Origin: Anisus vortex
Lineage: Eukaryota; Mollusca; Gastropoda; Planorbidae
Reading direction: 5' to 3'
Assembly: GCA_949126835.1 (NCBI GenBank)
Contig: OX421509.1
Coordinates: forward strand, 8,144,911-8,208,910
Length of the DNA stretch: 64,000 bases
A model generated the notes under the pieces. It searched no databases. It worked only from the letters and a program-made list of their open reading frames with translations, and was not told where the DNA came from. Below are positions 11,890-24,792 of this stretch, in pieces (position 1 is the first letter of the stretch; each line of letters begins with the position of its first letter). Both the position numbers and the translations under genes were made by a program.

Positions 11890-12533
11890 ACTAGCGGAAA
11901 GAAGGGCCAAGAGAAAAATAGTAATAGTACAAAAGTCATTAAAATCTAACTATACAACACAATACTCGCAAAGACTTAGAGATAAAACAAACAGCACTAA
12001 TATATTCAATATGCAAGAAACATTGTATAACTATAGTCTATTTCTTCCAGAGTGGCATCCAGGAATTTAGTGGCGACATTTTATGGTGGAGACTATAGCA
12101 GACCACCCCACCTTCGTGTCCCAAAAATGGAAGAGGGGGCAAGAGCGGTGAGTCTTGTGTCATCACCACCTCGTCATACTCTGCTATTCTTTTATATCAC
12201 TTTTAATCAACTCTTTGAATCTTGGGGGAGCTATCGTCTCCTACCAAGCGCGTCCCCTGGTGGCGGATAGGGGAATGACCTTTAGATATAAGAGTTGGTC
12301 GTGAATACTGAATAAGCGGCCTCGGACCAACTGTTACTGGTTTGCTGTCATGGAGGGTGAGGTGGGGTATACGTGGTAAGGATACTCTTTAAAACAATGC
12401 TTCAAAGATCCATGGAAGCAAATCAGGAAAAAAACAGCTGGCTGAAGCCGGAGGCAGTGGGCCTAAATAGCGCAAAACATTCTGCCACGCGATTCTCAAT
12501 TTGAGAACGAAGAAGAAGACCTCTTTGAATAAT

Positions 12534-12655
12534 TTAGAGCTGGGCAATGTGCTGGCCACATATCCCCTTGTATGCCGTGGCCAATGAAACTGGTGAACGC
12601 TGCTTCACCGGCCCTATGATCAACTTGGTCCGAAGAGAACTTTACATTACTTTTA
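12534..12655 (+). repeat. SINE fragment, unit A
   Basis: 3' portion of the same SINE as 7976-8229 (GAAACTGGTGAACGCTGC, TTCACCGGCCC, ATCAACTTGGTCCG, ACTTTACATTAC). It is present at the paralogous place in unit B (40263-40375), so it came before the duplication. Confidence 0.55.
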
Positions 12656-13867
12656 CTTACTTCCTACACTAGGGTTGCCATATATAGCTGAGTGCATGTT
12701 GGGACACGCTGAGATGAGCGTGTAGAAATGAAGTACAGAATGTATTTAATATAATTTGTATTTATGACAGAATTACATGGAAGTTGTTGCAGCAGAAGTT
12801 GTTGGTACACCATATTTTTCGTGGCGCTGCTTAAATAGTTCCAGCCCCGAACTACCGGAGAAGTCTGGTATATTCTCGAATGATGGCGCTAGATGGCGCT
12901 AGATCTACAAGGCGCTTACATCGTCGATACAAGATACGCAACTTGAAACGCCATCTGTGAGACGACCATGTCAACATAAACTTGTTGACATAAATAAAAT
13001 AGAAAAATTAACTGATGCTTCATTTACATGGTGCGCTAGAAGATGGCGTTACTTCAGTACTTGAGCCAAGTTCGTAACAGTATTTTGAAAATTGGGACGA
13101 AATTGGGTCCTGTCTGGATATTGGGACAAGATGGTCCGTAACGGTGACGGTCCCGATATATCAGTTCGTTACAAGAACTGCATTTACAAAATGCGAAACG
13201 CTTTAAGTACGGTTAAGTGGCTAAATCTAAATATAATTTGACAATACTGATTGTGACGTCAATTAGGGGGAAAGAGGGAGTGAAATAAGAGGCGATGTTG
13301 TTCTTGGGTGTGAAAAGTAAATAAGAAGGAATATATTTTAAAAAATGTAAAGAAAAAGGAATACTTTAAGGTTATTCTTGGCGCATAAGTTTAACAAATA
13401 TCAGAGTATATGTTCTGTAGAAAAGACGTGTAGGCTATTTCAGTTAACCTGTACCTCCTTTCAGCATGGGTGTAAAGGTTGGTATTGAGAACGGTCTTAG
13501 AACTAATCAAATAACAGTATTAAAAAAATAACAATAAAACTCAAATATGCATATAAATAGGATGGCATTGACTTAATTTCACAAATATAAAACTCTGTAA
13601 ACAGCCTCAGGACTGGGAAATTTATTTTCAATTTTTTTGTTTAATAACACAAATATTATAAATATGCAAACCTATGCAGTCATCTCTGGCAGTAGCATGA
13701 TTTACTTGGTTGGTAGACATCCACACACAGGCGGTAACTGAACCGCTGGTCACAAGCTGAAAACCTTCGTTGGCGTTACATGAAACATAAAATTCTTTAC
13801 TTGCGCTTTACTGGAGTTTGGTGTTAAGCAGTTTCCTGGAACAAATTTATTCACCATTTAGTGATTT

Positions 13868-14409
13868 GGCGAAATTGGCGAAATGGATAGATAAAGGAGA
13901 GTATTTGTGGATGGATGGATAGATGGATAGGTGGGTTGCATGGCCGTTTGGTGGATAAAGGAAGCTGGATGAATTTGTTTGATGGGTGGATAGTACAAGG
14001 AACAGATAGGTAGCTTGTTAGTTAGGCTCGTAGATGGTTAGGTTTGAGCAATGGGCTAGTGAATTCGGGGATATTTTAGTGTGCTCTTGATTGGGTGATG
14101 GTGGTATAGGGCTGGAAAATGGGTGGATGAGTGAAGTTATTGATTAGTGTGTTTATGGATGGATGGATGAGGGTTAGATGGATAATCCGGTAGCAAGTTT
14201 GGTGAATGAATGGATGATGGGTGGATGGGTTACTGAATAATAGATTTATGAATGGATTAGTCAATGTGTACATCGATGGTCAAATGGATAAGTGAATACA
14301 CCGAAGGCAAGATAGACCGATGTACAAAAAGACTGATGGATTAGTGTTCCTAATGGATTAGTGTTCCTGGTGTATTAGTGTTCCTGGTGGATTAGTGTTC
14401 CTGGTGGAT
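13868..14409. repeat. GGAT-rich simple repeat and 17-bp minisatellite, unit A
   Basis: A degenerate GGAT/GATG tetranucleotide region runs to about 14330. It is followed by about four copies of a 17-bp unit (TGGATTAGTGTTCCTGG) at 14337-14409. Unit B has the same structure with about seven copies (42075-42201), so the tract is variable in copy number. Confidence 0.75.
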
Positions 14410-14512
14410 TTGTTGATTATCAACTGTTGCTTGCTGGCAGTGATCTTATTTTACAAAAGGTTCGACAGGAATAGATCGGAAACGCATGAGCCCACAAAGG
14501 TGCAATCAGGCA

Positions 14513-15322
14513 TGGGGTTGTCAGACGTCCGGCAAAAGGAGGACATGTCCTCCATTTTTATCCCTGTGTCCTGCGCCCGGCAGGCTAAGCTAAAAACACA
14601 TAAACTATCCGGCATTTGTGCGTCAAAGTTTTTTTAAATCCTTAGAGCACTTTTCGTGTTCTTATTTACTTACTCTCAAGCGGTGGCTGGGTTGGGTAAC
14701 GCAAAACACTGGAGGTGCCCAAATTCAAGTTGTTTTTCAGAGTTACTAAAAAATTCGTCAACTTTTTTTCTGTATCCCTGGACACAATGACCATGTGGAA
14801 AGATTGTTCTCGTTGATTAACGCTCAATGGATAAAGGAAAGAAACAGACTCTCAGTTAACTCTGTAAAAGCATTATTCTTACAAAGTACAACTTAAACTC
14901 GCAAGTGAACAGTTTTCTAAATTTGTGCATGCTTGCTAATGAGTATATTCTGCAAATAGTTGGCTCGTCAAAGAAATAAGTTGTATAATTAAGAAAGATG
15001 ATAATGTATTGACTGTATAATTAACTGTTTAGTTTTCAAGTAATTTAGTATTGTTTAATTTTGAAAAAGAAAAGTCAATTGATTTTATATTAAGTTGATT
15101 TTTTTTACAATACTTTTTCTTGGTTAATTTACTAATAGATAATTATTTGCAATCAGTGTAGTAAATTTGTAGGCTGGTTAAATCCGCATTCAATTGAGAC
15201 AATTTAAATGATTTAAATGAAACTCTCAATGTGCCTTCCTTTTGGTACACGTGTGTCCTCCTTTGTCCTCCTTTTTGTGTCTCTGTGTCCTCCTTTTGGT
15301 ACCCATGTATCTGGCAACCCTA
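14513..15322 (+). mobile_element. hAT transposon deletion derivative with transposase C-terminal remnant, unit A
   Basis: Terminal sequences near TGGGGTTGTCAGAC and GTATCTGGCAACCCTA are inverted copies. Direct duplications ATCAGGCA/ATCAGGTG flank it, and in unit B the 8-bp ATCAGGCG pair is perfect, the hAT signature. Frame 14774-14896 reads HVERLFSLINAQW then KERNRLSVNSVKALFL. This resembles the C-terminal dimerisation region of hAT transposases (ERxFS...RNRLS). The rest of the transposase is missing, so the element cannot move by itself. Confidence 0.75.
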
Positions 15323-15419
15323 ATCAGGTGTGAAATTTCTTGATGCGTTGTTACGTTATCTATTGTTTAAGTAAATTAAAGTACCCGTTGGACCAAATTA
15401 CATCAGACAGTGCGTCAGC

Positions 15420-15843
15420 ATTTTATTTTCTTCTTGTATTCTTTGCGGAATGTACTATGATCCGGAGGTGGGAGACTGAAAGATGGAAGGAGAGTTGGGA
15501 CAGCTCGGTCAAGGGCCGAGAGATCTGGCGGCATCTGCCCCGCCTTAACCGCGCCGATCCATGGTGGCGAACAAATAGGTCGGAACAAAGTATAATATCA
15601 AAATTCCGCACTGGCCACTGCGCCATTGGGGCATACTTCGCCACATTCCGACCTATCTTCGACTCACGGTGTCGCCACTGTGGGGAGGAGGAGGAGACAG
15701 TGGAGCATATCCTGCGGGAGTGCCCCCGTCTCGTCAGTGATCGAGGAGATGGGACGAGTGACTCACTTTCCACTGTTCTGTACGGAGATTTAAACGTGCT
15801 AAGATGCACGACAGAGTTCTTGTCCAGGGTTATAAGGGAATAA
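15420..15843 (+). pseudogene. LINE 3' tail, RNase H-like C-terminal segment, unit A
   Basis: An open frame reads RTNRSEQSIISKFRTGHCAI, then CRHCGEEEETVEHILRECPRL, ending at 15843. The pattern RTGH...C..C...E.T..HIL..CP is typical of the C-terminal end of ORF2 in jockey/I-type non-LTR retrotransposons. The upstream RT is absent, so this is a fragment. The paralogue at 43215-43640 has lost the frame and carries extra differences. It lies on the strand opposite to the lectin, within its first visible intron. Confidence 0.7.
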
Positions 15844-15879
15844 TACTATTAGCTCTCAGTTCAACCGGAGTTCAAGTCT

Positions 15880-16140
15880 TACGGGAAAAAAAGGAGGCAC
15901 TCCTTTCAACTGTAAAACGACGAAAGCTGAGATAGTTTGGTCATAGAGTAAGGCATGACTCCTTGGCCCAAACCATCCTACAAGGTACAGTGGAAGGAAC
16001 ATGCAGAAAAGAGCGCAGAGTAAGAAGTGGCTGGACAACCTGAAAGAGTGGACCGAACTACCTCTTGATTCGTTTCTGCAAACGGCCTCTCTGACCGGAC
16101 GAATGAAGAAAACCGGATAGGCGCACCGCCGTAGCCCCCT
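15880..16140 (+). pseudogene. Second LINE 3' fragment, unit A
   Basis: A broken frame shows KRRKLR.FGH...SLAQTILQGTVEGTCRKE and NLKEWTELPLDS-like blocks. These match the C-terminal region of the LINE at 24883-26441 (KKKKLRWYKQ, KRWEDKIKEWTGL). It has no RT domain and is disrupted by frameshifts. The paralogue lies at 43680-43950. Confidence 0.6.
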
Positions 16141-17354
16141 CCCCCCTCGCCCCCCTGATAATGATGAATTTGAATTGTTGTATTTCCGACCCATCAACAT
16201 CAAAGGTTATGCAAGGCCTTTTTGTTAACCGTGTTGTCATGTTTTCTTGTATCTAATTATTGTTCTTATATCTTTAAATTCTGTAGTACAGTTGGATGTC
16301 TTTAATAAAGTTTATTATATATTTTGGTTTAATTTTGCTGAAAAAATCATGAAAAGTTCAATAGTAATAGTATTTACGTCGAATTTCACTATATGTTTTG
16401 CATTCCAACAAAATGTGAAAAACTGGCTTTTTTGTGTTCTTATATCAAATTTTAAAAAATTGAGAAATTGTGTTTAAGTAAAATAAAACATGAACTATTA
16501 GGGTAAAGTCAAATCTCGCGAGTTAAAAATAATGTAGACTTTAGGCTTGGCGATGTTCCAATGAAAAATTATTAACCTATGGGAGTAGGCTAATTAAATT
16601 ATGGTGCAAGCGAAGGCAGCCAAAGTTTACAAATCGGTTTACACAATAAAACAAAAAACCAAGCACAACTTTACTTAACCAAATGGTAAAGTGTAGCCTT
16701 ACCAATGCCACATTCTTGCATCTGAGCATCATACGAGAAGCAAAGACAACTCCGAGAGTGACATTCCAGACCACACTGGACAAGGCTCGTTACTTCCACG
16801 AAGTTCACGGAAACCGGCTGCGTAGAAACTGGCGCCTGGACCTTCAGATAACTGGCAGAAATTCCCGTTGCATCGACTGAAGAATAAAAAAAACGAAATC
16901 TGTCCTTAATGGTGTAACGTTCGCTGTTGTTGGGAAGACACGTACAAAAGAAAAAGATAATTTGAACAGTAAAAGCTTAGTCTCATTTATTATTTCATTT
17001 CCAAGGACAAAATCGTATACATTTTACTTATGTCAAAGTGTCAGTTGAGTATAAAAATGGGTTGCCCAAACAAGTCAGGAAAAGGAACTACAATCAACAT
17101 CATATTTATAGTACACTAATTAAAACTAAAACAACGGATAAGCGTATAAAACAATCATTTTCTATATAGAAAAAGCATCTGAAAAAATCTAGGATTAGGT
17201 CTATACACGGATTTATTTGGAATTCATTACATCATATTATTGTTTGAATGCCAAAAAATTTTTGTTATATTTGTAAAGACATAAGAGAATTGCCAACCTT
17301 TCGCCGAAGTTCATTTTCAAACCTGACAATATTTCTCACTTTTACATTAGAAAA

Positions 17355-17544
17355 CAGGGGTCTGCAACCTTTGCCATGCGCTCCAGACTTGGCACGCAAA
17401 GCAATTTTCAATGGCACACGGAAGACTCCCCAAAAAGGTAATTAAAGTACCTTCTATAAGAAATTGAGTGCCGAAGAAGGATGACCTTTAGGCTAACAGC
17501 ACGTTTAATGATTTAGAAATAGGCACACTATTATCAAAAGGATT
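17355..17544. mobile_element. CAGGGGTCTGCAACC MITE, unit A (right end degraded)
   Basis: Starts CAGGGGTCTGCAACC. Its paralogue at 46442-46648 keeps a matching inverted right end (GATCCCTG), while in this copy the right end is lost. Non-coding. Confidence 0.5.
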
Positions 17545-19009
17545 TAAGGCATATTGGCTTCCTAAAGTATAATAATCGTGCATTCTTGATATTGTAACAA
17601 AGAACAAAAGGATAACTTTCACAGTTTTATAATCGTATATTTTTCAATTCAATGAGCGTTGTATAACTTTCAGTGAAAAACGTATATATTTCAATAAAAT
17701 TCGTATATTTTATCACTGGGAATTTCGTATGTCTAAATATGACTGACAATGTTATGAATTACACTGCGTTTTAAATATGTAGGTCTATATTTTTGTTAAT
17801 GTGCTTAGATTTAAGTCTACATTTGTTAACTGCTTAAGCATAAACATAGTCTAATATCAATGTTAGATCGAAATAAAACTTTGCATAGATCTCTTGCACT
17901 TTGGGGCTCTCACTGCAGTCGATCTGATTACGATGTGCCGTTTTTCAGCTTTTCTACAATCTTTTCAAGCCAGGATTTATTTATTTTATATTTTTGAAGT
18001 ATGTTAGTGGTTTGTATACCTAAAACTACTGTCCCTATGCTTTTTATGTAAGTAATTGCCTATATGAAACGATTTTACACCATTAATGTCCATACAAATG
18101 AACGAACCGCCATCTTGGATTAAAACGACAACAAATAAACATGTCTTTATACGAACTAGACGAAATAAATGTAGCCCTAGATGAGAAATACGTTTGTGGA
18201 TATTTTATCTTCGTAACAACAAATATATCGTCAAGACTTCCATCAGCCGTAATACAATCGCTGACTACTAATGAACTTTTTCTTGTATTGTGTAATTATG
18301 TGCGTTCATGTCTATTTTTATACAAATATTTCTGTGTCTGAGTACAAATAATTCTTTTATAGTGTTTAAAAATTGCTGAAGGACAAAACGTCTGTAATCA
18401 AGACAAAATTTTCCGTTTGTTTGGATCAATAAAGAAATATTATCCTATCTTAATCTTATAAACAATCCATTTTTATAATAACTTACCTAAGTTGTGAAAA
18501 TATAATAAACTCAGAACGTAAGAACAAAATTTTTGGTTGGAATACATTGTGTTTCCTTGATAAAGGCAAACGTTTTTTTTTTTATTTGAAATGGAAATCA
18601 GACATTTAACCTTCATAAACCTGTCGATATATTTATGTACTACTAACTGCCAATTAATAAGTAACGTGTGCGCCATCGACGTTTCATGTTGCGTGGTGAC
18701 AGCGCCAGTCGCAGGACGAATACCAATACCACAAATAACGTTTTAACAATGGTAACATGAAGAGAAGGGGTAGATTTCATTAACTTGATTTAATTTATTC
18801 TATTCATTCTCAACATAAGAAGTCATTCATTCTTCAAGGTATTTCAATTATGCAGTTATATCTACTTATACAATAGCGGTCAGAGCTTCAGTAGTTGACT
18901 ATACTACAACTAGCTACGTTGCCTTCTGCATCACAACTGACTTGTCTTTGTTTCTTCGTTGAGGCCTTTGGATAATCTCTTCTTTTTCAAGAGACGAAAA
19001 CCGCTGTAG
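17545..19009. other. Upstream flank of lectin copy A, no gene supported
   Basis: Paralogous to about 46649-48538. A 66-codon frame starting at 18141 (MSLYELDEINVALDEKYVCG) is cut by a stop in the unit B copy and shows no domain, so it is not called. The signal-peptide exon and promoter of copy A should be in or beyond this stretch, but I could not identify them. Confidence 0.4.
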
Positions 19010-19011
19010 AT

Positions 19012-19524
19012 CGATAGATAGATGGAGAGATAGAAAGATAATTTATAATTTATAGAAAGATGGATAGACAGGCAGATAGAAAATTGATGATTGATAGATA
19101 GTTAGATGGACAGATAAATGTATCGTCAGAAAGTTAATAAATAGAAAAATAGATAAAAAGATAAATAGAAAAATAGATAAATGGATAAATAGACAAATAG
19201 ATAAGAAGATAAATAGATAAATAGATAAATAGATAAAAAGATAAATAGATAAATAGATAAATAGATAAATAGATAAATAGATAAATAGATAAATAGTTAA
19301 ATAGTTAAATAGATGAATAGATGAATAGATAAATAAATAAATAAATAGATAAATAAATAAATAGATAAATAGATAAATAGATAAATAGATAAATAGATAA
19401 ATAGATGAATAGATAAATAGATAAATAGATAAATAGATAAATAGATAAATAGATAAATAGATAAATAGATAAATAGATAAATAGATAAATAGATAAATAG
19501 ATAAATAGATAAATAGATAAATAG
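19012..19524. repeat. (GATAAATA)n array between lectin copies A and C
   Basis: GATA-type tetramers pass into GATAAATA octamers with interspersed AAATA and GATGAATA variants. The homologous place between B and D is the array split by the G2 retrotransposon (48539-48623 plus 55549-56462). Confidence 0.93.
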
Positions 19525-19540
19525 GGGTACGATAGACTTA

Positions 19541-22500
19541 CAGGCCCTTCATCAAACTTACAAATGTTATCTGTGTCTACTCTGCCTCTTGGAATATAGC
19601 GCTTGTTTGGAGGGAATAAACCAATGTCACAACCAGGCTGCTAAGTTATCTGGCTTACAACACACTATATATCAATATAAATTTCACGAAAGTGATTATA
19701 TTTTTTTCAACACGGGTCTTTATTACTAGATTAATATATGTTTGTACTGAAATAATCCGGCAATAATAATTATCAATAATCAATAATAATTACTATATTT
19801 ATATATGTTTGTACTGAAATAATCCGGCAAAAATCCTATTTATGCTATAAGGCGATAATGTCGTGAATAATGATATACTTTGTTGAATATTCTAGCAAAA
19901 ACTAAAACTGCTGCACATCTAACAATAATGATACGTGACTTCTGTATCACGGAGTAAAACACTTTTCTGTTGAACAGAACAAGCTCAACTTTCTTAAGTC
20001 GGAAAATTGGAAGCTTATATATACACTTGGGCTGTGAACTACTAAAACTGAAGTAAACATGTGTTAAGCAGATAAAATGTATTTCTACTTCAAAAAGATC
20101 CGGCATGGATATTTACAGAAAGGGCAGAGGAACGACAATGACATGTGGTATCAATATCAGCCTACATTTTACAAACTATAATTATTGGAAATTCCAAGGT
20201 GTCTTTTTAATGTATTTCTAAAGCTAGGACTTTGTTCTAGGGTAAATTCAGAAGAACTTTGTGTGTGGGGAGCGGTGGTGGGAGCGGGGAATTAGGCACC
20301 TATTATTTCTGCTAACGCTAATGTTAAAACAGGGTTAACAGTGTTAATAGTATACATATTTGTTTGCGTTTACAGGAAAATAAATCATGATTCTAGAAAC
20401 AACTAGGTAGTGATTATCCTTAACCTCTCTTCATTCCATTCAACCATAAATGACGTACCAAAGGCGGTACCGTTTCACATCCGTCCTCCATGACACTACG
20501 CGACTATGCCAACCTTCCTACGCTTGACTGAGAAAGTCTATCTCTCTCAGCGTAGAGATTTCTATTCACTAACGATCAGACTGGTCGAGTCTTTGTTAGA
20601 GCGTTGCTGTTATTTTTTTTTTGTACTAACGACTGCAATGGCCGGGCCGAACTACATTAGTACACATACCTACCCCCCCCCCCCCTGCCCACCCAGACAA
20701 AGGAATATTGCCTTTTAGGCAAGATTCCAATAGTGTTAAGATATTGCGCGTTATTATCGTGGTATTCTTATTTTAAACATCCTAGATTAACATGAAAGGT
20801 TACTTGATAAAAGAACTTGAATAATTAAACCATTGACAGGCAAGAAATGAACCATGGTGGATTCTATTTTGTGTCTTGCCTTGGGTGCCTAGTAAGGAAA
20901 TCAGAAAATGTAGTTGTGCTGGCCTGTGATATACTCAACATTAAATAAGTATTAATATAGATTAATGGAATGGCGCATCAATTGACTATTAAGTTCCTTA
21001 TTGGGATGACAAAAATGTTAAACAACGATGGTCTCCCTGCAGTGTAAACTGTCGTCCATATAAGTAAACTTGGAACTTTTCTATATCCCATACTAATGCG
21101 ATGCACTTTAATTATATGGCTGTGGTAGTTCTTCTCTGATTCAGTCAACCTCTTACTTGCGAAAGCTGGAGAAAACAATAAAATTGTCCGTCAGTATCTG
21201 TGTCAGCTTGCATTGACACTGATCCTAAACTGGATAGACTGGCAACGGTCATAGCAACATAAGTTTATGTTAAGTTATAGGAACCTATGGAGACGTTACT
21301 AAATAATTATTTTAGAGTTGAGGAATGAACTCTTCCAGCCAGCCGTCAGCCTCTGTGCACCCAAGCAAAATACGGGGCAACTATTAGCGATTGTAGAGAT
21401 TTCATGGATTTATTTCCTAACACCATGTCTAACTTTGATTTATTTTACCGATTACAACATACAACCTGCGCTGTAACGCAGGCTGCTCATATTTTTCCAC
21501 AGCGTTTATTACCCTGTGATCATAGCGGGCCACATCCCAATAGCGTCACTATATATATGACTACTATTAGTTCCGGATCTGCGTAATGGTGTATTCCTTC
21601 CAGTAGAGGGTGCCCATTGAAGCCACCGAAACTCGTTAGACGAGAGGTGTCCAACCCTTGGTACCTCGGGTTTACTTGGTATATATACCAGTAGTAAAAT
21701 CACATATTTATTATTTATTTAACATTCTTAGCGTTCTTGACAATCGAATTCAGAAGGAGTCTTTATGGCAATGAAAGCGCTGTGGTTAAATCATCCAAAT
21801 GTTCAATTCTTCAACTTCCTACATGATTCATTAAATTTAATGTTTAGCACCTGCTCTCACTTCAACCATCCATAATTGCTTGTTAAGGTCTATGTTTTTC
21901 TGGTTGAAAGACGGATAAAACATAGTTCCCGTTTTTTGTTTGGAATCAATGGAAAAAAAAAGTTGTGTTCTCTATTTGAAAGTTTTCATCTAAAGCCAAA
22001 ATGGTAACAAAAACGTTTAGAAGATGTAGACGAAAAACTTTGTTTATAAGGTTTGTTTATTATAAGCACACATATAATAACGAACATTAGAAAAAATACA
22101 GATTACCTAATTTTTAATTTAAACTACAAAGACCAGATTAACTCATTTGTGTATACTATATATATAAATATATATAATGGTATACAATGTTCTAATGGAA
22201 ATAATTTATATTTTAAATAGAAAAGTTTATCAACACACTTTTAACTTTTATAATTTGAATTTTCTTAATTATTTCTTACATCACCTTTTTATAAGCACTT
22301 CTCATTTTTTTTTTATGTGTTAGTTTTGTTGGTACTATTTACATAAATAATCAAAAGATAATGTTGTAATAGTTATTCAATATATAGGTACTGTTGATTT
22401 AAAACGCAAATATAGATAATTTAAACAGGTTAAAACTTAAAACTATGCTAAAATATTTTTACTCAGTAAACATATTTTTTATATAAAGTTTCGATTCCCC

Positions 22501-22959
22501 AAAAGTAGTAGCCGAAATAATGCACACACATATTTCGTTATAAATAATTTGAATGTTGCGATATAATATTAAAACAGGATATTATTATGCGTATATATGG
22601 TACAGGGAGGAAAACGCTTCATTTATATTCTTTTATACCGCTGCCACCCAGAATCATCCAACGTTATTGCAAAGTTATGCAAAACGTTATGCAAGGAAAC
22701 TTTTTTTTAGGATGGGTACGAGTCCCACCGATTTTAGTCTCATGCAAAAGCCGTGTACACTTACCATTAAAACTTGCAGACCTGTCTGCAATAATCTAAT
22801 CAATAGATTATCGAATCGTATTTTCGAAGGTTACAAACCATTCTACCAACTGCCAGTAATTCAAAGTGGTTTTAAAGAATTTAAGAAAAAAATCTAATAA
22901 AAGAAAACGGCAAGACAGAAAATGTGAATACAAATTTACTAAGTTCTTGCAGTACCAGG
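19541..22959. other. Flank of lectin copy C, no gene supported
   Basis: Collinear with 57518-62027 of unit D apart from D-specific insertions. I see a C homopolymer near 20681 and a single copy of the sequence that forms a 54-bp minisatellite in D. The conserved downstream block of the lectin unit lies at about 21087-22600. No open frame with a recognisable domain was found. Confidence 0.5.
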
Positions 22960-23211
22960 CTAGTAGAAGTTTCTTTCACAGATGTAGTGCGCAGCAAAAG
23001 ATGCGCAGTCGACATCCACAATGAAGTGGCCTTCGTAAATGGTGCAGGCTTCGTTGTTAACGTTATTCGGCTCGCCTGCAATAAGATGTTTACGGTAAAG
23101 TACGAAAAAAAAAAAGTTTTTCTACGACACATTAAAGAAAGAGCACACATGATGGATTTGGGTTTACATGTGTCCAGTGTGATTGCTTTTTAGAGACGGA
23201 AAATGTTGTAG

Positions 23212-23870
23212 ATAGGATAAATAGAATTGTTAGATATATGATAGATGGATAGATAGGCAGATAGAAAGATTGACGATTGATAGATAGTTAGATGGACAGA
23301 TAAATATATAGTTAGATCGATGATAAATATATAAATATATAAATATATAAATAGATAAATAGATAAATAGATAAATAGATAAATAGATAAATAGATAAAT
23401 AGATAAATAGATAAATAGATAAATAGATAAATAGATAAATAGATAAATAGATAAATAGATAAATAGATAAATAGATAAATAGATAAATAGATAAATAGAT
23501 AAATAGATAAATAGATAAATAGATAAATAGATAAATAGATAAATAGATAAATAGATAAATAGATAAATAGATAAATAGATAAATAGATAAATAGATAAAT
23601 AGATAAATAGATAAATAGATAAATAGCAAAATAGAAAAATAGATAAATAGATATATTGATATATAGATAAATAGAAAAATAGATAAAAAGATAAAAAGAT
23701 AAATAGATGAATAGATAAATAGATGAATAGAAAAATAGATGAATACATGAATAGATAAATAGATAATTAGATAAATAGATAAATAGATAAAAAGTTAATT
23801 AGATAAATAGATAATTAGATAATAAGATAAATAGATCATTACAAAAATAGATAATTACATAAATAGACTT
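23212..23870. repeat. (GATAAATA)n array in the last intron, copy C
   Basis: Near-perfect GATAAATA octamers, about 300 bp of them uninterrupted, then decaying into variants towards 23870. Same intron position as in copies A, B and D. Long Tyr/Ile/Leu/Phe frames on the minus strand are artefacts of the repeat. Confidence 0.95.
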
Positions 23871-23876
23871 TACCAA

Positions 23877-24047
23877 GGGTCGGCAACCTACTTCACGCGT
23901 GCTAAGACTAGGCATCAATACCTACCAGTTTTCATAGGCACGCTGATAACCCACAGAAAGGCTATCCAATACTCTTCTTTTGGCACGCTGAATTAATGTG
24001 AAATCCTACTTTGGCACACTGTCAGCTTAATGTTGCCGACCTAGAAC
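23877..24047. mobile_element. Degenerate GGGTCGGCAACC MITE, unit C
   Basis: Starts AAGGGTCGGCAACCTAC and ends near TGTTGCCGACCTAG, an imperfect inverted pair of the CAGGGGTCGGC family. Non-coding. Related left ends follow the GATA arrays at about 56468 and 63520. Confidence 0.5.
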
Positions 24048-24792
24048 TATACAGTATAATCTTACGAAATAATTGAAGAAAAAAGAGAATCAAGCTAAAA
24101 ACAAAAGTATGGAACTATGAACGGAGATGATTCATCCCTTTGTGCTTTGGATATTTACTCTTAGTATCGATTAAATGGATCAATGGAATGTTGGTTCCAT
24201 CTACTTGGATGCGTTAGCCCACCGGTGTACTCTATATGGGAGCGTATCGGTGGTTTCAACACTTCGACTGCTTTGACGGCCCATGGGTACGGCACTCCCA
24301 CTACAAGAAGCATTTGATCATTAGCTTTGTTGACCTATGATGGCTCTCAAAACTGAACAAACAATCTGTAAATCATAAAACGCCCAAACAGTCTAAATTT
24401 TTTTTTACTTTGTGAACTTTTTTTTTGTACTCTACATTATTAAGATGAAAATTTTATATTTACCCGGTTTAAAGATTTGCTGTCGACAAGTGACCTCCTC
24501 GCAGATCGTATCGTCATCCTCCCACCTGTAAGTGTTTTCCTCGGCAATGTCGTTCAGACCAATCCAATATGTGCGATTTATTTGCCGCAATATATCCAAC
24601 TTATCAATAGTTTTCACGGTGTACAGGTGAGCTGACCTGGCTAGAGAATGAGAAAGAAGAGGCAGAGATGGTCTCCATAATCATTTATTTAATAACAAGA
24701 AAAAAAAAGCAGCAAGGTTTATTACTAATGAATATTCTTAACTGACAAGTGTCACACCAGTAGTTAAATCACTAAACCTAAATACACTAGAG

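Larger units (their letters stand above)
8732..16876 (-). pseudogene. C-type lectin with PAN/apple-like module, copy A (frameshifted)
   Basis: Four exons are read on the minus strand, all with phase-1 junctions and AG/GT borders. They are 16703-16876 (PAN/apple-like, QCGLECHSRSCLCFSYD), 13672-13835 (start of the lectin domain, EGFQLVTSGS...CVWMST), 11413-11583 (WIGL exon, FWIGLND...FRWDDDD) and 8732-8847 (EPSN...WICDVNC...MCEKNFY, stop). The second exon is 164 bp where copies B and C have 165: one T is missing from the run at 13807-13809, a frameshift 5' of most of the lectin domain. The other exons are open. A signal-peptide exon should lie upstream, but I could not place it. By family, the protein would be a secreted calcium-type lectin; the sugar-contact motif is EPS here rather than EPN. 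Confidence 0.82.
1..19524. repeat. Segmental duplication, unit 1 (lectin copy A block)
   Basis: This block is paralogous and collinear with 29578-48623. Base 1 matches base 29578, and the match runs through the G1 retroelement, its LTR, a LINE, all four lectin exons and the upstream flank. It ends in a GATA-type array in both copies. Identity by eye is about 99% over the first 5 kb and nearer 90-95% across the lectin introns. Private insertions account for the changing offset between the copies. The left boundary lies outside the window. Confidence 0.9.

Noticed and set aside
18141..18341. 66-codon frame starting MSLYELDEINV, with a plausible leader
   Set aside because: The paralogue at about 47663 has a stop after some 27 codons and several replacements, and there is no recognised domain.
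18640..18740. Hydrophobic minus-strand stretch (LFVVLVFVLRLAL) upstream of lectin copy A as signal-peptide exon
   Set aside because: No in-frame ATG and no donor site in phase 1. The same stretch in unit B (about 48200-48290) does not help.
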